DNA of 64,000 bases, taken from FEN-1297 sp046704255 (GTDB taxonomy: Bacteria; Bacteroidota; Ignavibacteria; Ignavibacteriales; Ignavibacteriaceae). The DNA lies in assembly GCA_046704255.1 (NCBI GenBank), contig JBJKSH010000025.1, positions 1 to 64,000 of the forward strand. The letters are read 5' to 3'. This document shows positions 7,926 to 17,094 of the stretch, piece by piece. Both the position numbers and the translations under genes were made by a program. Within the stretch, counting starts at the first letter, position 1, and the number at the start of each line of letters is the position of its first letter. A model generated the notes under the pieces. That model saw only the letters and a program-made list of their open reading frames with translations, was not told where the DNA came from and did no database searches.

Positions 7926-9065
7926 ATGCGTCCGACTTTTGCAGAAATAAATCTTTCTAACTTAACTTATAATTATTTAAATATTAGGAAGAAAATTAAT
8001 AATAAAAAAATAATGGCTGTGGTTAAAGCAGATGCCTATGGGCATGGAGTTAACCAGGTTGTTAGTGCCTTAAATTTATTAGGTACAAAAAAACCGGAAT
8101 ACTTTGCGGTAGCAGTTTTGGATGAAGCAGTTGAATTAACAAAATTAGATATTAAACAATCTATACTGGTTTTTGAACCCTTAATTAAAGATTATTTAAA
8201 ACCCGTATTCTTTAATAATATTATTCCGACAGTATTTTGTAACAATCATTTAAATATTCTTATTAAAGGCAGAAGAGAATTCCTTAACGAAAAAGAACGG
8301 AAAAAGATAAATGTTCATGTTAAGGTAGATACCGGGATGAACAGGCTCGGTATTAAATATAATAAGGCTTTTGATTTTATATCTAAGTTAAGTAAGAATG
8401 ATAATTTTATAATTGACGGTATTTATACTCACTTTGCTACCTCGGATGAGAAGAATAAAGAATTTGCTCTTTTACAGCTTGAAAGATTTAATCAACTGTT
8501 ATATAAATTAAAATCCGGCGGTATTAATACCGGCGTTGTTCATGCGGCAAACAGCGGCGCAATACTGGATATGCCGGAAACTTACTTTGATATGGTTAGA
8601 CCCGGAATTTCTCTTTACGGGTATTATCCTTCTCAAGAAACATCGGAATCAATTAATTTAAAGCCGGTTATGTCTATTATTTCTTATGTTGCAAGTGTTA
8701 AAGAGTTGGCTGCTGGCGATTCCGTAAGCTACGGAAGGTTATTTACAGCAAAAAGAAAAACTAAAATTATTTCCGTACCGATTGGTTATGCAGACGGATA
8801 TAATAGAAACCTGACTAATAAAGCAGCAGCAATAATACACGGAAAAATTTATAAGCAAGTCGGCAGGGTTACTATGGATAGGATAATGTTTGAAATTGGA
8901 AATGATAATGTAAAGGTTGGGCAGAAAGTTATTCTGCTTGGTAAAAATAAAAATTTAAAAATAGATGCGTGGGATTGGAGCAGAATTCTTGGTACAATTC
9001 CATACGAAATAACTTGTAATATCAGTAAGAGAGTTCCGAGAATTTATAAAAGCAAATGGACTTAA
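7926..9065 (+). CDS. alr: Alanine racemase
   Basis: This PLP enzyme interconverts L- and D-alanine for peptidoglycan. The start at 7926 (MRPTFAEINLSNL) matches the usual racemase N-terminus; the frame is open 19 codons further from a TTG, but that extension is not racemase-like. The PLP lysine is K34 in AVVKADAYGHG and the catalytic tyrosine is Y269 in DSVSYGRLF. The phosphate-binding and substrate regions (KVDTGMNRLG, DMVRPGISLYGYYP) are present. The length of 379 residues is normal. It begins a plus-strand run of tightly packed genes and overlaps the next gene by 10 bp. Confidence 0.95.
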   Translation: MRPTFAEINLSNLTYNYLNIRKKINNKKIMAVVKADAYGHGVNQVVSALNLLGTKKPEYFAVAVLDEAVELTKLDIKQSILVFEPLIKDYLKPVFFNNIIPTVFCNNHLNILIKGRREFLNEKERKKINVHVKVDTGMNRLGIKYNKAFDFISKLSKNDNFIIDGIYTHFATSDEKNKEFALLQLERFNQLLYKLKSGGINTGVVHAANSGAILDMPETYFDMVRPGISLYGYYPSQETSESINLKPVMSIISYVASVKELAAGDSVSYGRLFTAKRKTKIISVPIGYADGYNRNLTNKAAAIIHGKIYKQVGRVTMDRIMFEIGNDNVKVGQKVILLGKNKNLKIDAWDWSRILGTIPYEITCNISKRVPRIYKSKWT

Positions 9066-9940
9066 TAAAAAAATATATTGTCCAAAGCATCTCGGCAGCT
9101 TCAAATAATTTAAGGTTAAGTACGGAAAAAATTGAAGTTGTTGCTCTGCTTAGAGAAGCTATACTACGTTCCGGTAATTTGGAAGAGGACATAAAAGGGA
9201 TGAAAAAGATTACCGAACTTTCAACTCTTGCCATTAGGCTGAACGAAATTTATAATTATCTTACAATGGGGCAGATAGATTTTCTTAAGCTGTCGGAAAA
9301 ATTTAAAGAGCACAGCCAGTACTTAATAAGAGATCTTAACCACATGCTGGATACGGCTACTCCTTCTAAATTTAAGGAGGCGGTTAACAAATTATACCAT
9401 ACGGCAAATACAAACGAAACTACAACTACCGGTAATAACGGTAATTCTATAAATGTAGACCTTTCCAAACGAAAGCCTGATGAAGAAACATTTATAAAAC
9501 CGGAAGATGAAATTCTAAAAGAAAAATTAATTTTTGAAGATGAAAAAGAAAGCGATGAATTTTTTTTACAGAATTACGAAGCCGAAATATTAAAACAAAT
9601 TAAACCGGTAGATGCAATGTTAAAGCAATTATCCCGGGATGAATTTAATCCGGAAGAATTACTTAATTTTGCAAATATTATGAATTCTAACGGCGAAATA
9701 TCTGCAAAGATTGGTTTTGAAATTATTGCAAACATGCATAAAATTATTTCCAAGGCACTACTGTTAATTAGGACAAGGGAACTAATGCCGGGAAGGGATA
9801 TAATTGAATCAATAAGAGCGTGCCTAATTGTTATAGTTGCCGTTGTTAAGGGAAAGGAAGTAGATATTACCGGTTATTTAAATAGAGCCGAAGAGCTTGG
9901 TAAAAAAATACAACCACTTAAAGTAAAGGAAATATTTTAG
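9056..9940 (+). CDS. Conserved-looking helical protein of unknown function
   Basis: I do not recognise a family for this 294-residue protein. It is predicted soluble: an N-terminal helical domain (about 1-110, with LREAILRSGNLEEDIKG), a Thr/Asn/Gly-rich linker (about 115-130), an acidic segment (about 140-175) and a C-terminal helical domain (about 180-294). The start overlaps the alr stop by 10 bp and the stop is directly followed by the manC ATG, so it is translated within this operon. No signal peptide, catalytic motif or metal site is evident. Its place between alr and manC hints at an envelope-related role, but that is inference only. Confidence 0.8.
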   Translation: MDLIKKYIVQSISAASNNLRLSTEKIEVVALLREAILRSGNLEEDIKGMKKITELSTLAIRLNEIYNYLTMGQIDFLKLSEKFKEHSQYLIRDLNHMLDTATPSKFKEAVNKLYHTANTNETTTTGNNGNSINVDLSKRKPDEETFIKPEDEILKEKLIFEDEKESDEFFLQNYEAEILKQIKPVDAMLKQLSRDEFNPEELLNFANIMNSNGEISAKIGFEIIANMHKIISKALLLIRTRELMPGRDIIESIRACLIVIVAVVKGKEVDITGYLNRAEELGKKIQPLKVKEIF

Positions 9941-11008
9941 ATGAAGCTATTTGCAGTTATTATGGCGGGAGGTATTGGAACAAGGTTTTGGCCCAGAAGC
10001 AAACAAAAATTTCCTAAGCAGCTTTTACAGGTGTTTGGTGAAAAAACTATGATACAGGATACTGTGCTTCGCTTAAATGGAATAATTGAAAATAAAGATA
10101 TTTTTATAATTACAAATAAAGATCAAAAACCGGAAATTCTAAAACAACTTCCGCAGATTCCTTTTGAAAATATTATTGTGGAACCCTTTGGGCGAAACAC
10201 TGCTGCATGTATAGGTCTGGGCTCCGTAATTACTGCTGATAAAACCAAAGATAGTGTAACAATAGTACTCCCGGCAGATCATATTATTCGCGATGTTGAT
10301 TCTTTTCACCAAACTATTTTAAGAGCTGCTGAGTTTGCTTTTAACTCCGAAGGATTAGTTACAATAGGAATTAAACCGACAAGACCGGAAACCGGGTATG
10401 GTTATATTCAAATTGATGAAAGAACTGTTGCCGAAAATATTTTTAAGGTTTATACTTTTGCGGAAAAGCCTAATTATGCTACTGCCGTAAGGTTTTTGGA
10501 ATCGGGAGATTTTTTCTGGAACAGCGGTATGTTTATCTGGAGATCCGATGCTGTTCTAAAAGAAATTGAAATTTATATGCCGGATTTATTTGAAGGGTTG
10601 CAGGTAATAAAAAAACATATCGGCCAACCGGACTTTGAAGAAGTTCTTTCTAACGTTTATGGCAAGCTTAGGAGCATTTCAATAGATTACGGTATTATGG
10701 AAAAATCCCGGAAAGTTTTTTTGACAAAGGGAGAATTTTCCTGGAGCGATGTGGGAAGTTGGGAAGAAGTTTACCAGTTATCCGAAAAAAATACAAACGG
10801 CAATGCTGCTATTGGTAATGTATATACGGATATGACTGCCGATTCGTATATTTATTCACCGGATAAATTTACTGCGGTTATTGGTGTTGAAAACTTAATT
10901 GTAATAAATACCGATGATGCGCTTCTAATTTGCAGAAGAGACCAGGCACAAGAAGTTAAAAAAGTTGTAGATCACCTTAGACTGAATAAATTATCCAAAC
11001 ATCTTTAA
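9941..11008 (+). CDS. manC: Mannose-1-phosphate guanylyltransferase
   Basis: This enzyme makes GDP-mannose from mannose-1-phosphate and GTP for surface glycans. The nucleotidyltransferase signature is at the N-terminus: MAGGIGTRFWPRSKQKFPKQLL. Further family segments are VEPFGRNTAACIGLG, LPADHII, ETGYGYIQ, and FFWNSGMFIW. Its 355 residues correspond to the transferase alone, without the C-terminal phosphomannose isomerase domain of bifunctional ManC proteins. Its ATG follows the upstream stop with no gap. Confidence 0.93.
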   Translation: MKLFAVIMAGGIGTRFWPRSKQKFPKQLLQVFGEKTMIQDTVLRLNGIIENKDIFIITNKDQKPEILKQLPQIPFENIIVEPFGRNTAACIGLGSVITADKTKDSVTIVLPADHIIRDVDSFHQTILRAAEFAFNSEGLVTIGIKPTRPETGYGYIQIDERTVAENIFKVYTFAEKPNYATAVRFLESGDFFWNSGMFIWRSDAVLKEIEIYMPDLFEGLQVIKKHIGQPDFEEVLSNVYGKLRSISIDYGIMEKSRKVFLTKGEFSWSDVGSWEEVYQLSEKNTNGNAAIGNVYTDMTADSYIYSPDKFTAVIGVENLIVINTDDALLICRRDQAQEVKKVVDHLRLNKLSKHL

Positions 11009-11027
11009 ATACAATTTTACTTTATTG

Positions 11028-11678
11028 ATGAGTAAAAATTTAATTACTGAACTAGACATCTTAAAGCTCATAAAAAAGGGAGAAAAAATCCTGCCCTTAA
11101 ATGAAAATGATCTTATTACTCCTTCGGCTAAAGATAAAATACGTGAACAAAAAATTCAAATTGTAAAGAAAGTTTCTTCTTCCGCTGTTGAATCTGCAAA
11201 TACAAACCCTGAAGTAAAATCATTATTATTTAAAGTTGCAATTGGTTCGGATCATACCGGTTTCAAGCTAAAAAATGTTTTATCAAAAATTCTGTGCGCC
11301 AAAAATTATACTGTTGTTGATGTCGGCACCTACGATGAAAATTCATGCGACTACCCAGACTTTGCACTTGCAGTAGCTGCCAAGGTAAAAGAATGTTCAG
11401 TAGATTTCGGAATTATTTTAGATGCAACCGGAAACCCTTCTGCTATAACTGCAAATAAATTACCGGGAATTAGAGCGGCAAATTGTTTTAATGAATTTAC
11501 CGCTAATAGTGCAAGAAGCCATAATAACGCTAACATATTAACAATAGGCGCTAAGGCCGTGGGAGAAGAAACCGCAAAATCAATTTTAGACACCTGGTTA
11601 AAAACAGGATTTGAAGGCGGCAGACATCAGAAACGATTAAATAAAATTAATAGCATAGAAAATAAATATTTTAAATAA
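11028..11678 (+). CDS. RpiB/LacAB-family protein with N-terminal extension; catalytic Cys absent
   Basis: Residues 69-216 match the RpiB fold: AIGSDHTGFKLK (Asp75-His76), VDVGTYDENSCDYPDFA, TANKLPGIRAANC, SHNNANILTIGAKAVG (His165) and FEGGRHQKRL. In RpiB the base is a cysteine in the CGTGIG loop; here the loop reads LDATGNPSAI with Asp132 in that position, so classical ribose-5-phosphate isomerase activity is doubtful. Residues 1-50 form an extra domain (ITELDILKLIKKGEK, LITPSAKDKIREQ) that resembles short N-terminal modules I associate with some microcompartment-linked enzymes, but this is tentative. The ATG at 11028 is preferred to an overlapping TTG at 11025. It follows manC by 19 bp. Confidence 0.85.
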   Translation: MSKNLITELDILKLIKKGEKILPLNENDLITPSAKDKIREQKIQIVKKVSSSAVESANTNPEVKSLLFKVAIGSDHTGFKLKNVLSKILCAKNYTVVDVGTYDENSCDYPDFALAVAAKVKECSVDFGIILDATGNPSAITANKLPGIRAANCFNEFTANSARSHNNANILTIGAKAVGEETAKSILDTWLKTGFEGGRHQKRLNKINSIENKYFK

Positions 11679-11710
11679 TTAAAATTCTATTTAATAAAAG
11701 CGGGAATTAT

Positions 11711-12652
11711 ATGAGTAGTATAAAAAATCTATTTCTACTTTTCTTTCTACTGTCATCAATTGCCTTTGCTCAAAATATATCGTTGGGAAAAAGTGTTAAC
11801 CTTACAAATATAAATAACGGGGCATTTTATTTCCCCAAGTTTTCGCAGGACGGGACAAAAATATTCTTTACCACGGATAATTATAAGGGATTATTCCTTT
11901 ACGATATTAAAACCAAATTTATAAAAATACTTAATACTGAAACCGGTGCAGGGTATGAGTTTAATGCAGATGCTGACGGTAATTTGGTTTTTTACAGAAG
12001 CGACAAATATATAAACGGAAGGAAGTATTCTACTTTAAAATCTATGGATATTACTACCGGTATTATTGAAAACATTTTAAGCGATAAACGCGGATTATCC
12101 ACTCCGAGATATATTGGTAATAACAAAATAGTTTTTTCCGTTGAAAATAATTTAAATGTAATTTCGGTGGATAAATCTTTAAGAAAATCTACAATTACTA
12201 CAACCGATAAACCCTTTGCCTTAATTGAAAACTGCAAAATTGCTTTGTTTACCGGCGGTAAAAAGAAAATGCTGGCTCCGCTTGGAAATAAAAATTACAT
12301 TTGGCCTTCTGTTTCTCCAGATAATTCAAAATTACTATTTACCTGTGCAGGCGAAGGTACATTTGTAACCGACTTAAACGGAAATATAATTACAAGGCTT
12401 GGTTATGCGAATTACCCTAAATGGTCTCCGGATGGTAAATGGATTTCTTACATGGTGGATAAAGACGACGGCTATAAAGTTACATCTTCCGATATTTATA
12501 TTACATCATGGAACGGGCAAAAAAAATTCCGTATAACGGATACAAAAGATATTTATGAAATGTACCCGGAATGGGCGCCTTCCGGTAACCAAATTGTTGT
12601 TAATACTTATAACGGTGTAATTCAATTATTAACTTTAAATTTCAACAAATAG
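11711..12652 (+). CDS. Exported TolB-like beta-propeller protein
   Basis: A signal peptide is clear (KNLFLLFFLLSSIAFA, cleavage before QNISLG). The rest carries PD40/TolB-type WD-like repeats: FPKFSQDGTKIFFTTD, WPSVSPDNSKLLFTC, YPKWSPDGKWISYM and YPEWAPSGNQIVVN. This gives a beta-propeller of about 290 residues, shorter than full TolB and lacking its N-terminal domain. It is likely periplasmic. It lies 9 bp upstream of the exported amidase, so the two are probably co-expressed. The exact partner or ligand cannot be read from sequence. Confidence 0.85.
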   Translation: MSSIKNLFLLFFLLSSIAFAQNISLGKSVNLTNINNGAFYFPKFSQDGTKIFFTTDNYKGLFLYDIKTKFIKILNTETGAGYEFNADADGNLVFYRSDKYINGRKYSTLKSMDITTGIIENILSDKRGLSTPRYIGNNKIVFSVENNLNVISVDKSLRKSTITTTDKPFALIENCKIALFTGGKKKMLAPLGNKNYIWPSVSPDNSKLLFTCAGEGTFVTDLNGNIITRLGYANYPKWSPDGKWISYMVDKDDGYKVTSSDIYITSWNGQKKFRITDTKDIYEMYPEWAPSGNQIVVNTYNGVIQLLTLNFNK

Positions 12653-12661
12653 GGGAAGGTT

Positions 12662-15058
12662 ATGAAGCCTTTTATTTATTCGATAATTTCAATCTTAATT
12701 TTTTGCCGGTTTGTAATTGCACAGGACTTTGCCGGAATTAAAATTTGTTTAAATCCGGGCCACGGCGGGCATGATTCCAATGACCGTTATATTGCTGCTA
12801 CCGGCTTTTGGGAATCGGACGGCAACCTGGCTAAGGGCTTATTTCTTAGAGATATTTTGCAGGCTTTCCATGCAGATGTTATAATGACCCGTGTAACAAA
12901 TAATTCTTCGGATGATTTGCCTTTATCTCAGATTGTTGCAATTGCAAACTCGAATAATGTGGACTATTTTCATTCAATCCACAGCAATGCTTATGACGGA
13001 AAAACCAACTATACTCTACTTTTATTTCAAGGCGGAGATAATTCTCCCACATATCCCGGCTCCCTTGTTATGGGGAATTATATTTCAAACGAAATTTATA
13101 ATGCTCATAGAACTACCGGTAAATACAATAGAGGAGATTTCGATTTCTATGGAACAGGCAAGGCATACCTGGGTGTATTCAAAGGGTTAAATATGCCCGG
13201 AACCTTATCCGAAGGTTCCTTCCATGATTACATACCCGAATCCTTCCGTTTAATGAACCAGGCATACAAAAAGCATGAAGCATGGGCAATTGCTAAAGCT
13301 TTTATTTCTTATTTCAATCTGCAACAAATTACTACCGGCATGGTAGCAGGAATTGTTAGAGACCCGGAACAAACTGTTGACTATCCTGCGATAACTTCCA
13401 AGCACGATAATATTAAGCCCGTAAATAATATTAAAGTTATTTTGGAACCGGGAGACAAGATTTATAACGGAGATTCAAATAATAACGGATTTTTTATGTT
13501 CGACAGCCTGGCGCCGGGGCAATATAAATTAATTTATGAGTGTGAAAATTACATTAAAGATTCCTCTGTTGTAACGGTTGAAGCTAACAAAACGGTTTTT
13601 GCCGATAAAAATTTGTTGTATGATACTACAATTGCGCCTCAAATTATTGCTCACTCGCCTCAAAACACTTCCGATAGTATTAGTGCAGGAACCTCAATTC
13701 AAATAACTTTCGACAGAACAATGAATAAAGAATCAGTCGAAAATGCATTCTCAATTTCTCCAAATGCAAGCGGTAAATTTACTTGGGGAAACAGCGATAA
13801 AAGTGTAACATTTGTTCCTTTAATTCCTTTGGAAAAATCGACTGATTATAAGGTAACTATTTCAACAAATGCAAAAAGCAAATGGCTGGTTTCAATTCCG
13901 GCTGATTATACTTTCAATTTTACTACTAAAAATAGAAACAGGCTTTTGCTGTTGGATACTTATCCTAAAAATAGCCAAACCGGGCTAAGTACAACTTTAC
14001 AAATTAGGTTAACCTTTGATGCCCCGGTTAACAGCGGTTCACTAACTCATCAAATAAGTTTAAATAATTCTTCGGGTACAGCTATACCTGTAACACGTGT
14101 TAAGGTATTTTCCGGTGATAATAAAGGTTATATTTATTTTGAACCCGGCGAACGGCTTTCGACGGATGAGAATTATAAAATTTTTATCGGCGGAGCCATC
14201 GCAGATTATAACAATATTTCTCTTGTAGATTCTACCGTAATAAACTTCAAAACGTCTTCTGAAGAAAATAATTTCGGGGCTGTGCTAAATGATTTTGAAT
14301 TATCCGAAGGCTGGAAACTAAATGTAGAAGGAGATACAAAGCCAAATGCAGCTTTTAAGATTACTTCATATAATACGGTTCATGGAAGTAAAGCCGGGCA
14401 ACTGGATTACAGGTTTAATTCTGAGGCGGGTGGAGAAATTAGTTTGTCCAATTCCAAAGAAATAAATTTCGGTCCGGAAAATGATATTAAGCTTGGCTTA
14501 TGGATTTTCGGGGATTTGAGCAATAATAAGATATATTGTTCGCTGAGTTCGGATTCTTTACTGAACCAAAATACATTTGTTGATTCACTTAATTGGACAG
14601 GTTGGAAACTTGTTAAAATTCAAGTCCCTTCTATAAATTTGAATGTTGACAAATTATATTATAAACTTTCAATTGTCCAAAATAATATTGGTCCGGCAGG
14701 AACATTATACCTTGATGATTTTCAATACTTAACTCCTACTACCGGAATTGAAAATGCTGTTTCACAAATAAAAAGTTACAAGCTTTATCAAAATTATCCC
14801 AATCCTTTTAACCCTTCTACAATAATTCGTTACCAGGTTCCGGAAAGATCATTTGTAACATTAAAAGTATATGATATACTTGGAAGATTAGTAGCAATAT
14901 TAGTAAATGAAGAAAAAGATTATGGAATTTACTCAATTGAGTTTTCAGCTTCCGATATAGATAAGAATATTAAGAACTTATATGCCTCCGGTGTTTATTT
15001 TTATACATTAAAAGCAGGCGAGTTTATTTCAACAAAGAAATTAATTCTGCTTAAATAA
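12662..15058 (+). CDS. N-acetylmuramoyl-L-alanine amidase with T9SS C-terminal sorting domain
   Basis: This 798-residue multidomain exported enzyme opens with a signal peptide (about 1-20). An Amidase_3 zinc hydrolase follows (about 22-215), with metal ligands in NPGHGGHDSND, the Glu in FWESDGNLAKG, the His in HSIHSNAYDG, and the catalytic Glu in LSEGSFHDY. Then come a carboxypeptidase-regulatory-like beta-sandwich (about 225-305), two Ig-like Big_5 domains (about 325-530), a beta-rich carbohydrate-binding-like region (about 545-690) and a type A T9SS sorting domain (YQNYPNPFNPST, then VYDILGRLV). All four amidase residues are present, so it should be active. The sorting domain sends it to the cell surface or outside, not only to the periplasm. 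Confidence 0.9.
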   Translation: MKPFIYSIISILIFCRFVIAQDFAGIKICLNPGHGGHDSNDRYIAATGFWESDGNLAKGLFLRDILQAFHADVIMTRVTNNSSDDLPLSQIVAIANSNNVDYFHSIHSNAYDGKTNYTLLLFQGGDNSPTYPGSLVMGNYISNEIYNAHRTTGKYNRGDFDFYGTGKAYLGVFKGLNMPGTLSEGSFHDYIPESFRLMNQAYKKHEAWAIAKAFISYFNLQQITTGMVAGIVRDPEQTVDYPAITSKHDNIKPVNNIKVILEPGDKIYNGDSNNNGFFMFDSLAPGQYKLIYECENYIKDSSVVTVEANKTVFADKNLLYDTTIAPQIIAHSPQNTSDSISAGTSIQITFDRTMNKESVENAFSISPNASGKFTWGNSDKSVTFVPLIPLEKSTDYKVTISTNAKSKWLVSIPADYTFNFTTKNRNRLLLLDTYPKNSQTGLSTTLQIRLTFDAPVNSGSLTHQISLNNSSGTAIPVTRVKVFSGDNKGYIYFEPGERLSTDENYKIFIGGAIADYNNISLVDSTVINFKTSSEENNFGAVLNDFELSEGWKLNVEGDTKPNAAFKITSYNTVHGSKAGQLDYRFNSEAGGEISLSNSKEINFGPENDIKLGLWIFGDLSNNKIYCSLSSDSLLNQNTFVDSLNWTGWKLVKIQVPSINLNVDKLYYKLSIVQNNIGPAGTLYLDDFQYLTPTTGIENAVSQIKSYKLYQNYPNPFNPSTIIRYQVPERSFVTLKVYDILGRLVAILVNEEKDYGIYSIEFSASDIDKNIKNLYASGVYFYTLKAGEFISTKKLILLK

Positions 15059-15414
15059 ATTTTAAATAAAATCGGTGCATTTTTCTTTAAGTTGATTATA
15101 AATAGCGCTTGTTGAATAATTATAAATTCATAAGTTCTGTAAAATTAATAAGTCCCGAAGCAAACTTGCATATAAATTATTTATTTCTTATTTAAATTAT
15201 TTTTGTATTATATTTGTTTTGTATTATTAAACTAACTAAAAGAAGATCCTGTCTAATTTAACAGAATTGTTTTAATAAAAGAAAAAGATAACTAATAGAA
15301 ATTTTAAGGATAATTAAAGAAAATATTTTTTGAATAAAATTATTCCTTCCCACGGATTGAACCAAACAAGAATCATGTATAAATTTTCCCGGTATAAAAT
15401 TAAAAGGAACAGCG
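15059..15414. other. AT-rich intergenic region upstream of pyrK
   Basis: No gene is seen. Two TAnnTTTG matches (15198-15205 and 15209-15216), the -7 motif of Bacteroidetes promoters, occur in tandem, but a matching -33 TTTG at the right distance is not clear. A Shine-Dalgarno-like AAAAGGAAC sits just before the pyrK TTG start. Confidence 0.35.
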
Positions 15415-16176
15415 TTGTTCGTTACAGATGCTCACGTTGAAAAATGTATAGAACTGGATAACAGGATTTACTTACTAAAAATACATTCACCAAGAATTTC
15501 AAATTCAATTAAACCAGGGCAGTTTTTGAATGTAAGAGTAAGTGAATCATATTACCCTCTGCTAAGAAGGCCGTTCAGCGTTTGCGATGTTGAAGGGGAA
15601 TATTTTTATTTGCTGTTTAATATTTACGGCGAAGGTACAAAAATTCTCGCGGAAAAACATTTCGGCGATAAAATAGATGTATTGGGTCCTTTGGGTAACG
15701 GTTTTAATTTGGAAGGAGATTTTGAAACTGCTGTTATTGTTGCAGGCGGCTTAGGTGCCGCCCCATTTCCTTACTTAATAAGGAAAATAGGTGATAAGAA
15801 AAACGTGCTTACTTTTATCGGCGGCAGAACTTTTAAAGATGTAATTACGCACGGAATGAAAAACATCCTCATCGCTACTGATGACGGTTCATTGGGTTTC
15901 GAAGGTACTGTTGTCTCTTTACTTAAAGAGAATTTGTCCGTGCTTAACGAATCCAAAGTAAAAATTTTCGGGTGCGGCCCTAATGCAATGCTGCATTCAT
16001 TAAAGACTTTTTGCATTGAGAACGACTATTCATGTGAAGTATCTACGGAGAGTGCGATGGCATGCGGCTTTGGCATTTGCCAGGGATGTCCTATTGAATC
16101 AACTAAAAATCCTAATAAATATATGCTGATATGCAAAGACGGCCCGGTATTTAATATTAAGGATGTTGTGATATGA
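15415..16176 (+). CDS. pyrK: Dihydroorotate dehydrogenase B, electron transfer subunit
   Basis: PyrK carries FAD and a [2Fe-2S] cluster and links PyrD to NAD+. The flavin site LLRRPFSVCDVE and the NAD-binding-like VAGGLGAAPFPYL are visible. The cluster cysteines lie in ACGFGICQGCPIES plus LICKDGPVF. The start is a TTG at 15415 with AAAAGGAAC about 8 bp upstream; no ATG in frame precedes the conserved region. It ends in a 4-bp overlap with pyrD, the usual pyrK-pyrD pairing. The length of 253 residues is normal. Confidence 0.94.
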   Translation: MFVTDAHVEKCIELDNRIYLLKIHSPRISNSIKPGQFLNVRVSESYYPLLRRPFSVCDVEGEYFYLLFNIYGEGTKILAEKHFGDKIDVLGPLGNGFNLEGDFETAVIVAGGLGAAPFPYLIRKIGDKKNVLTFIGGRTFKDVITHGMKNILIATDDGSLGFEGTVVSLLKENLSVLNESKVKIFGCGPNAMLHSLKTFCIENDYSCEVSTESAMACGFGICQGCPIESTKNPNKYMLICKDGPVFNIKDVVI

Positions 16177-17090
16177 GCAGTGTAGATTTATCTGTGCAAG
16201 TTGGGCCGCTTAAATTTAGGAACCCGGTTTTGCTGGCTTCCGGTACTGTTGGCTATGGAAACGAAATGTCCGAATTTATTGATTTAAATAAAATCGGGGG
16301 AATAGTAACAAAATCTTTAAGTTTAAAACCAAGGAAGGGAAATCCTCCGCAAAGAATAGTTGAAACGCCTTCCGGAATGCTTAATGCAATTGGACTTGCA
16401 AATGTAGGTGTGGAAGTGTTTCTTAAAGAAAAAATTCCGTTCTTAAAAAAATTTGATGTACCTCTTATATGCAATATTGCCGCCAGCACTGTTGAAGAAT
16501 ATATAGAATGCACAAAAATTCTTACTGAAGAGGAAAGGATTGACGCATTTGAAATTAATGTGTCATGCCCAAATGTTAAAGAAGGCGGACTTCAGTTTGG
16601 AAATGATGTAAAAGCAGTTGGAATAATTACAGAAAAAGTTAAAGCAGCAACTGAGAAACCCGTTATAATAAAACTATCCCCCAACGTTTCTTACATTTCA
16701 GAATTTGCAAGGGTTGTGAAGAAAGAAGGTGGTGATGCCGTTTCAGCCATAAATACTTTGGTAGGAACAGCATTTGATATTTATACCGGCAGGCCTAAAA
16801 TAAAAAATATTACGGGCGGACTTTCGGGTCCGGCAATAAAACCAATTGCATTAGCAAAGGTTTTGGAAATCAGCAGGGAAGTGGATATACCCGTTATCGG
16901 TATAGGAGGTATAATGCACTGGAAAGATATTGTAGAATTTTTAATTGCCGGGGCATCTGCTGTTCAACTGGGTACTTTAAACTTTATTGATCCTTCTGCG
17001 TCTAATAAAATTATTAATTCACTCGAACAATTTTGCATTGATAAAGGTATTAAAAAACTATCGGATTTAACTGCATCTTATAAAATTTAA
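16173..17090 (+). CDS. pyrD: Dihydroorotate dehydrogenase B, catalytic subunit
   Basis: This FMN enzyme oxidises dihydroorotate to orotate in pyrimidine synthesis. As a class 1B enzyme it has a catalytic cysteine in EINVSCPNVKEGG. NPVLLASGTVGYG, SGMLNAIGLANVG, KLSPNV and the phosphate-binding IPVIGIGGI and GASAVQLGT segments are typical. Its 305 residues fit the family. It is translationally coupled to pyrK by a 4-bp overlap, and folC follows after 4 bp. Confidence 0.96.
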   Translation: MSSVDLSVQVGPLKFRNPVLLASGTVGYGNEMSEFIDLNKIGGIVTKSLSLKPRKGNPPQRIVETPSGMLNAIGLANVGVEVFLKEKIPFLKKFDVPLICNIAASTVEEYIECTKILTEEERIDAFEINVSCPNVKEGGLQFGNDVKAVGIITEKVKAATEKPVIIKLSPNVSYISEFARVVKKEGGDAVSAINTLVGTAFDIYTGRPKIKNITGGLSGPAIKPIALAKVLEISREVDIPVIGIGGIMHWKDIVEFLIAGASAVQLGTLNFIDPSASNKIINSLEQFCIDKGIKKLSDLTASYKI

Positions 17091-17094
17091 AAGC

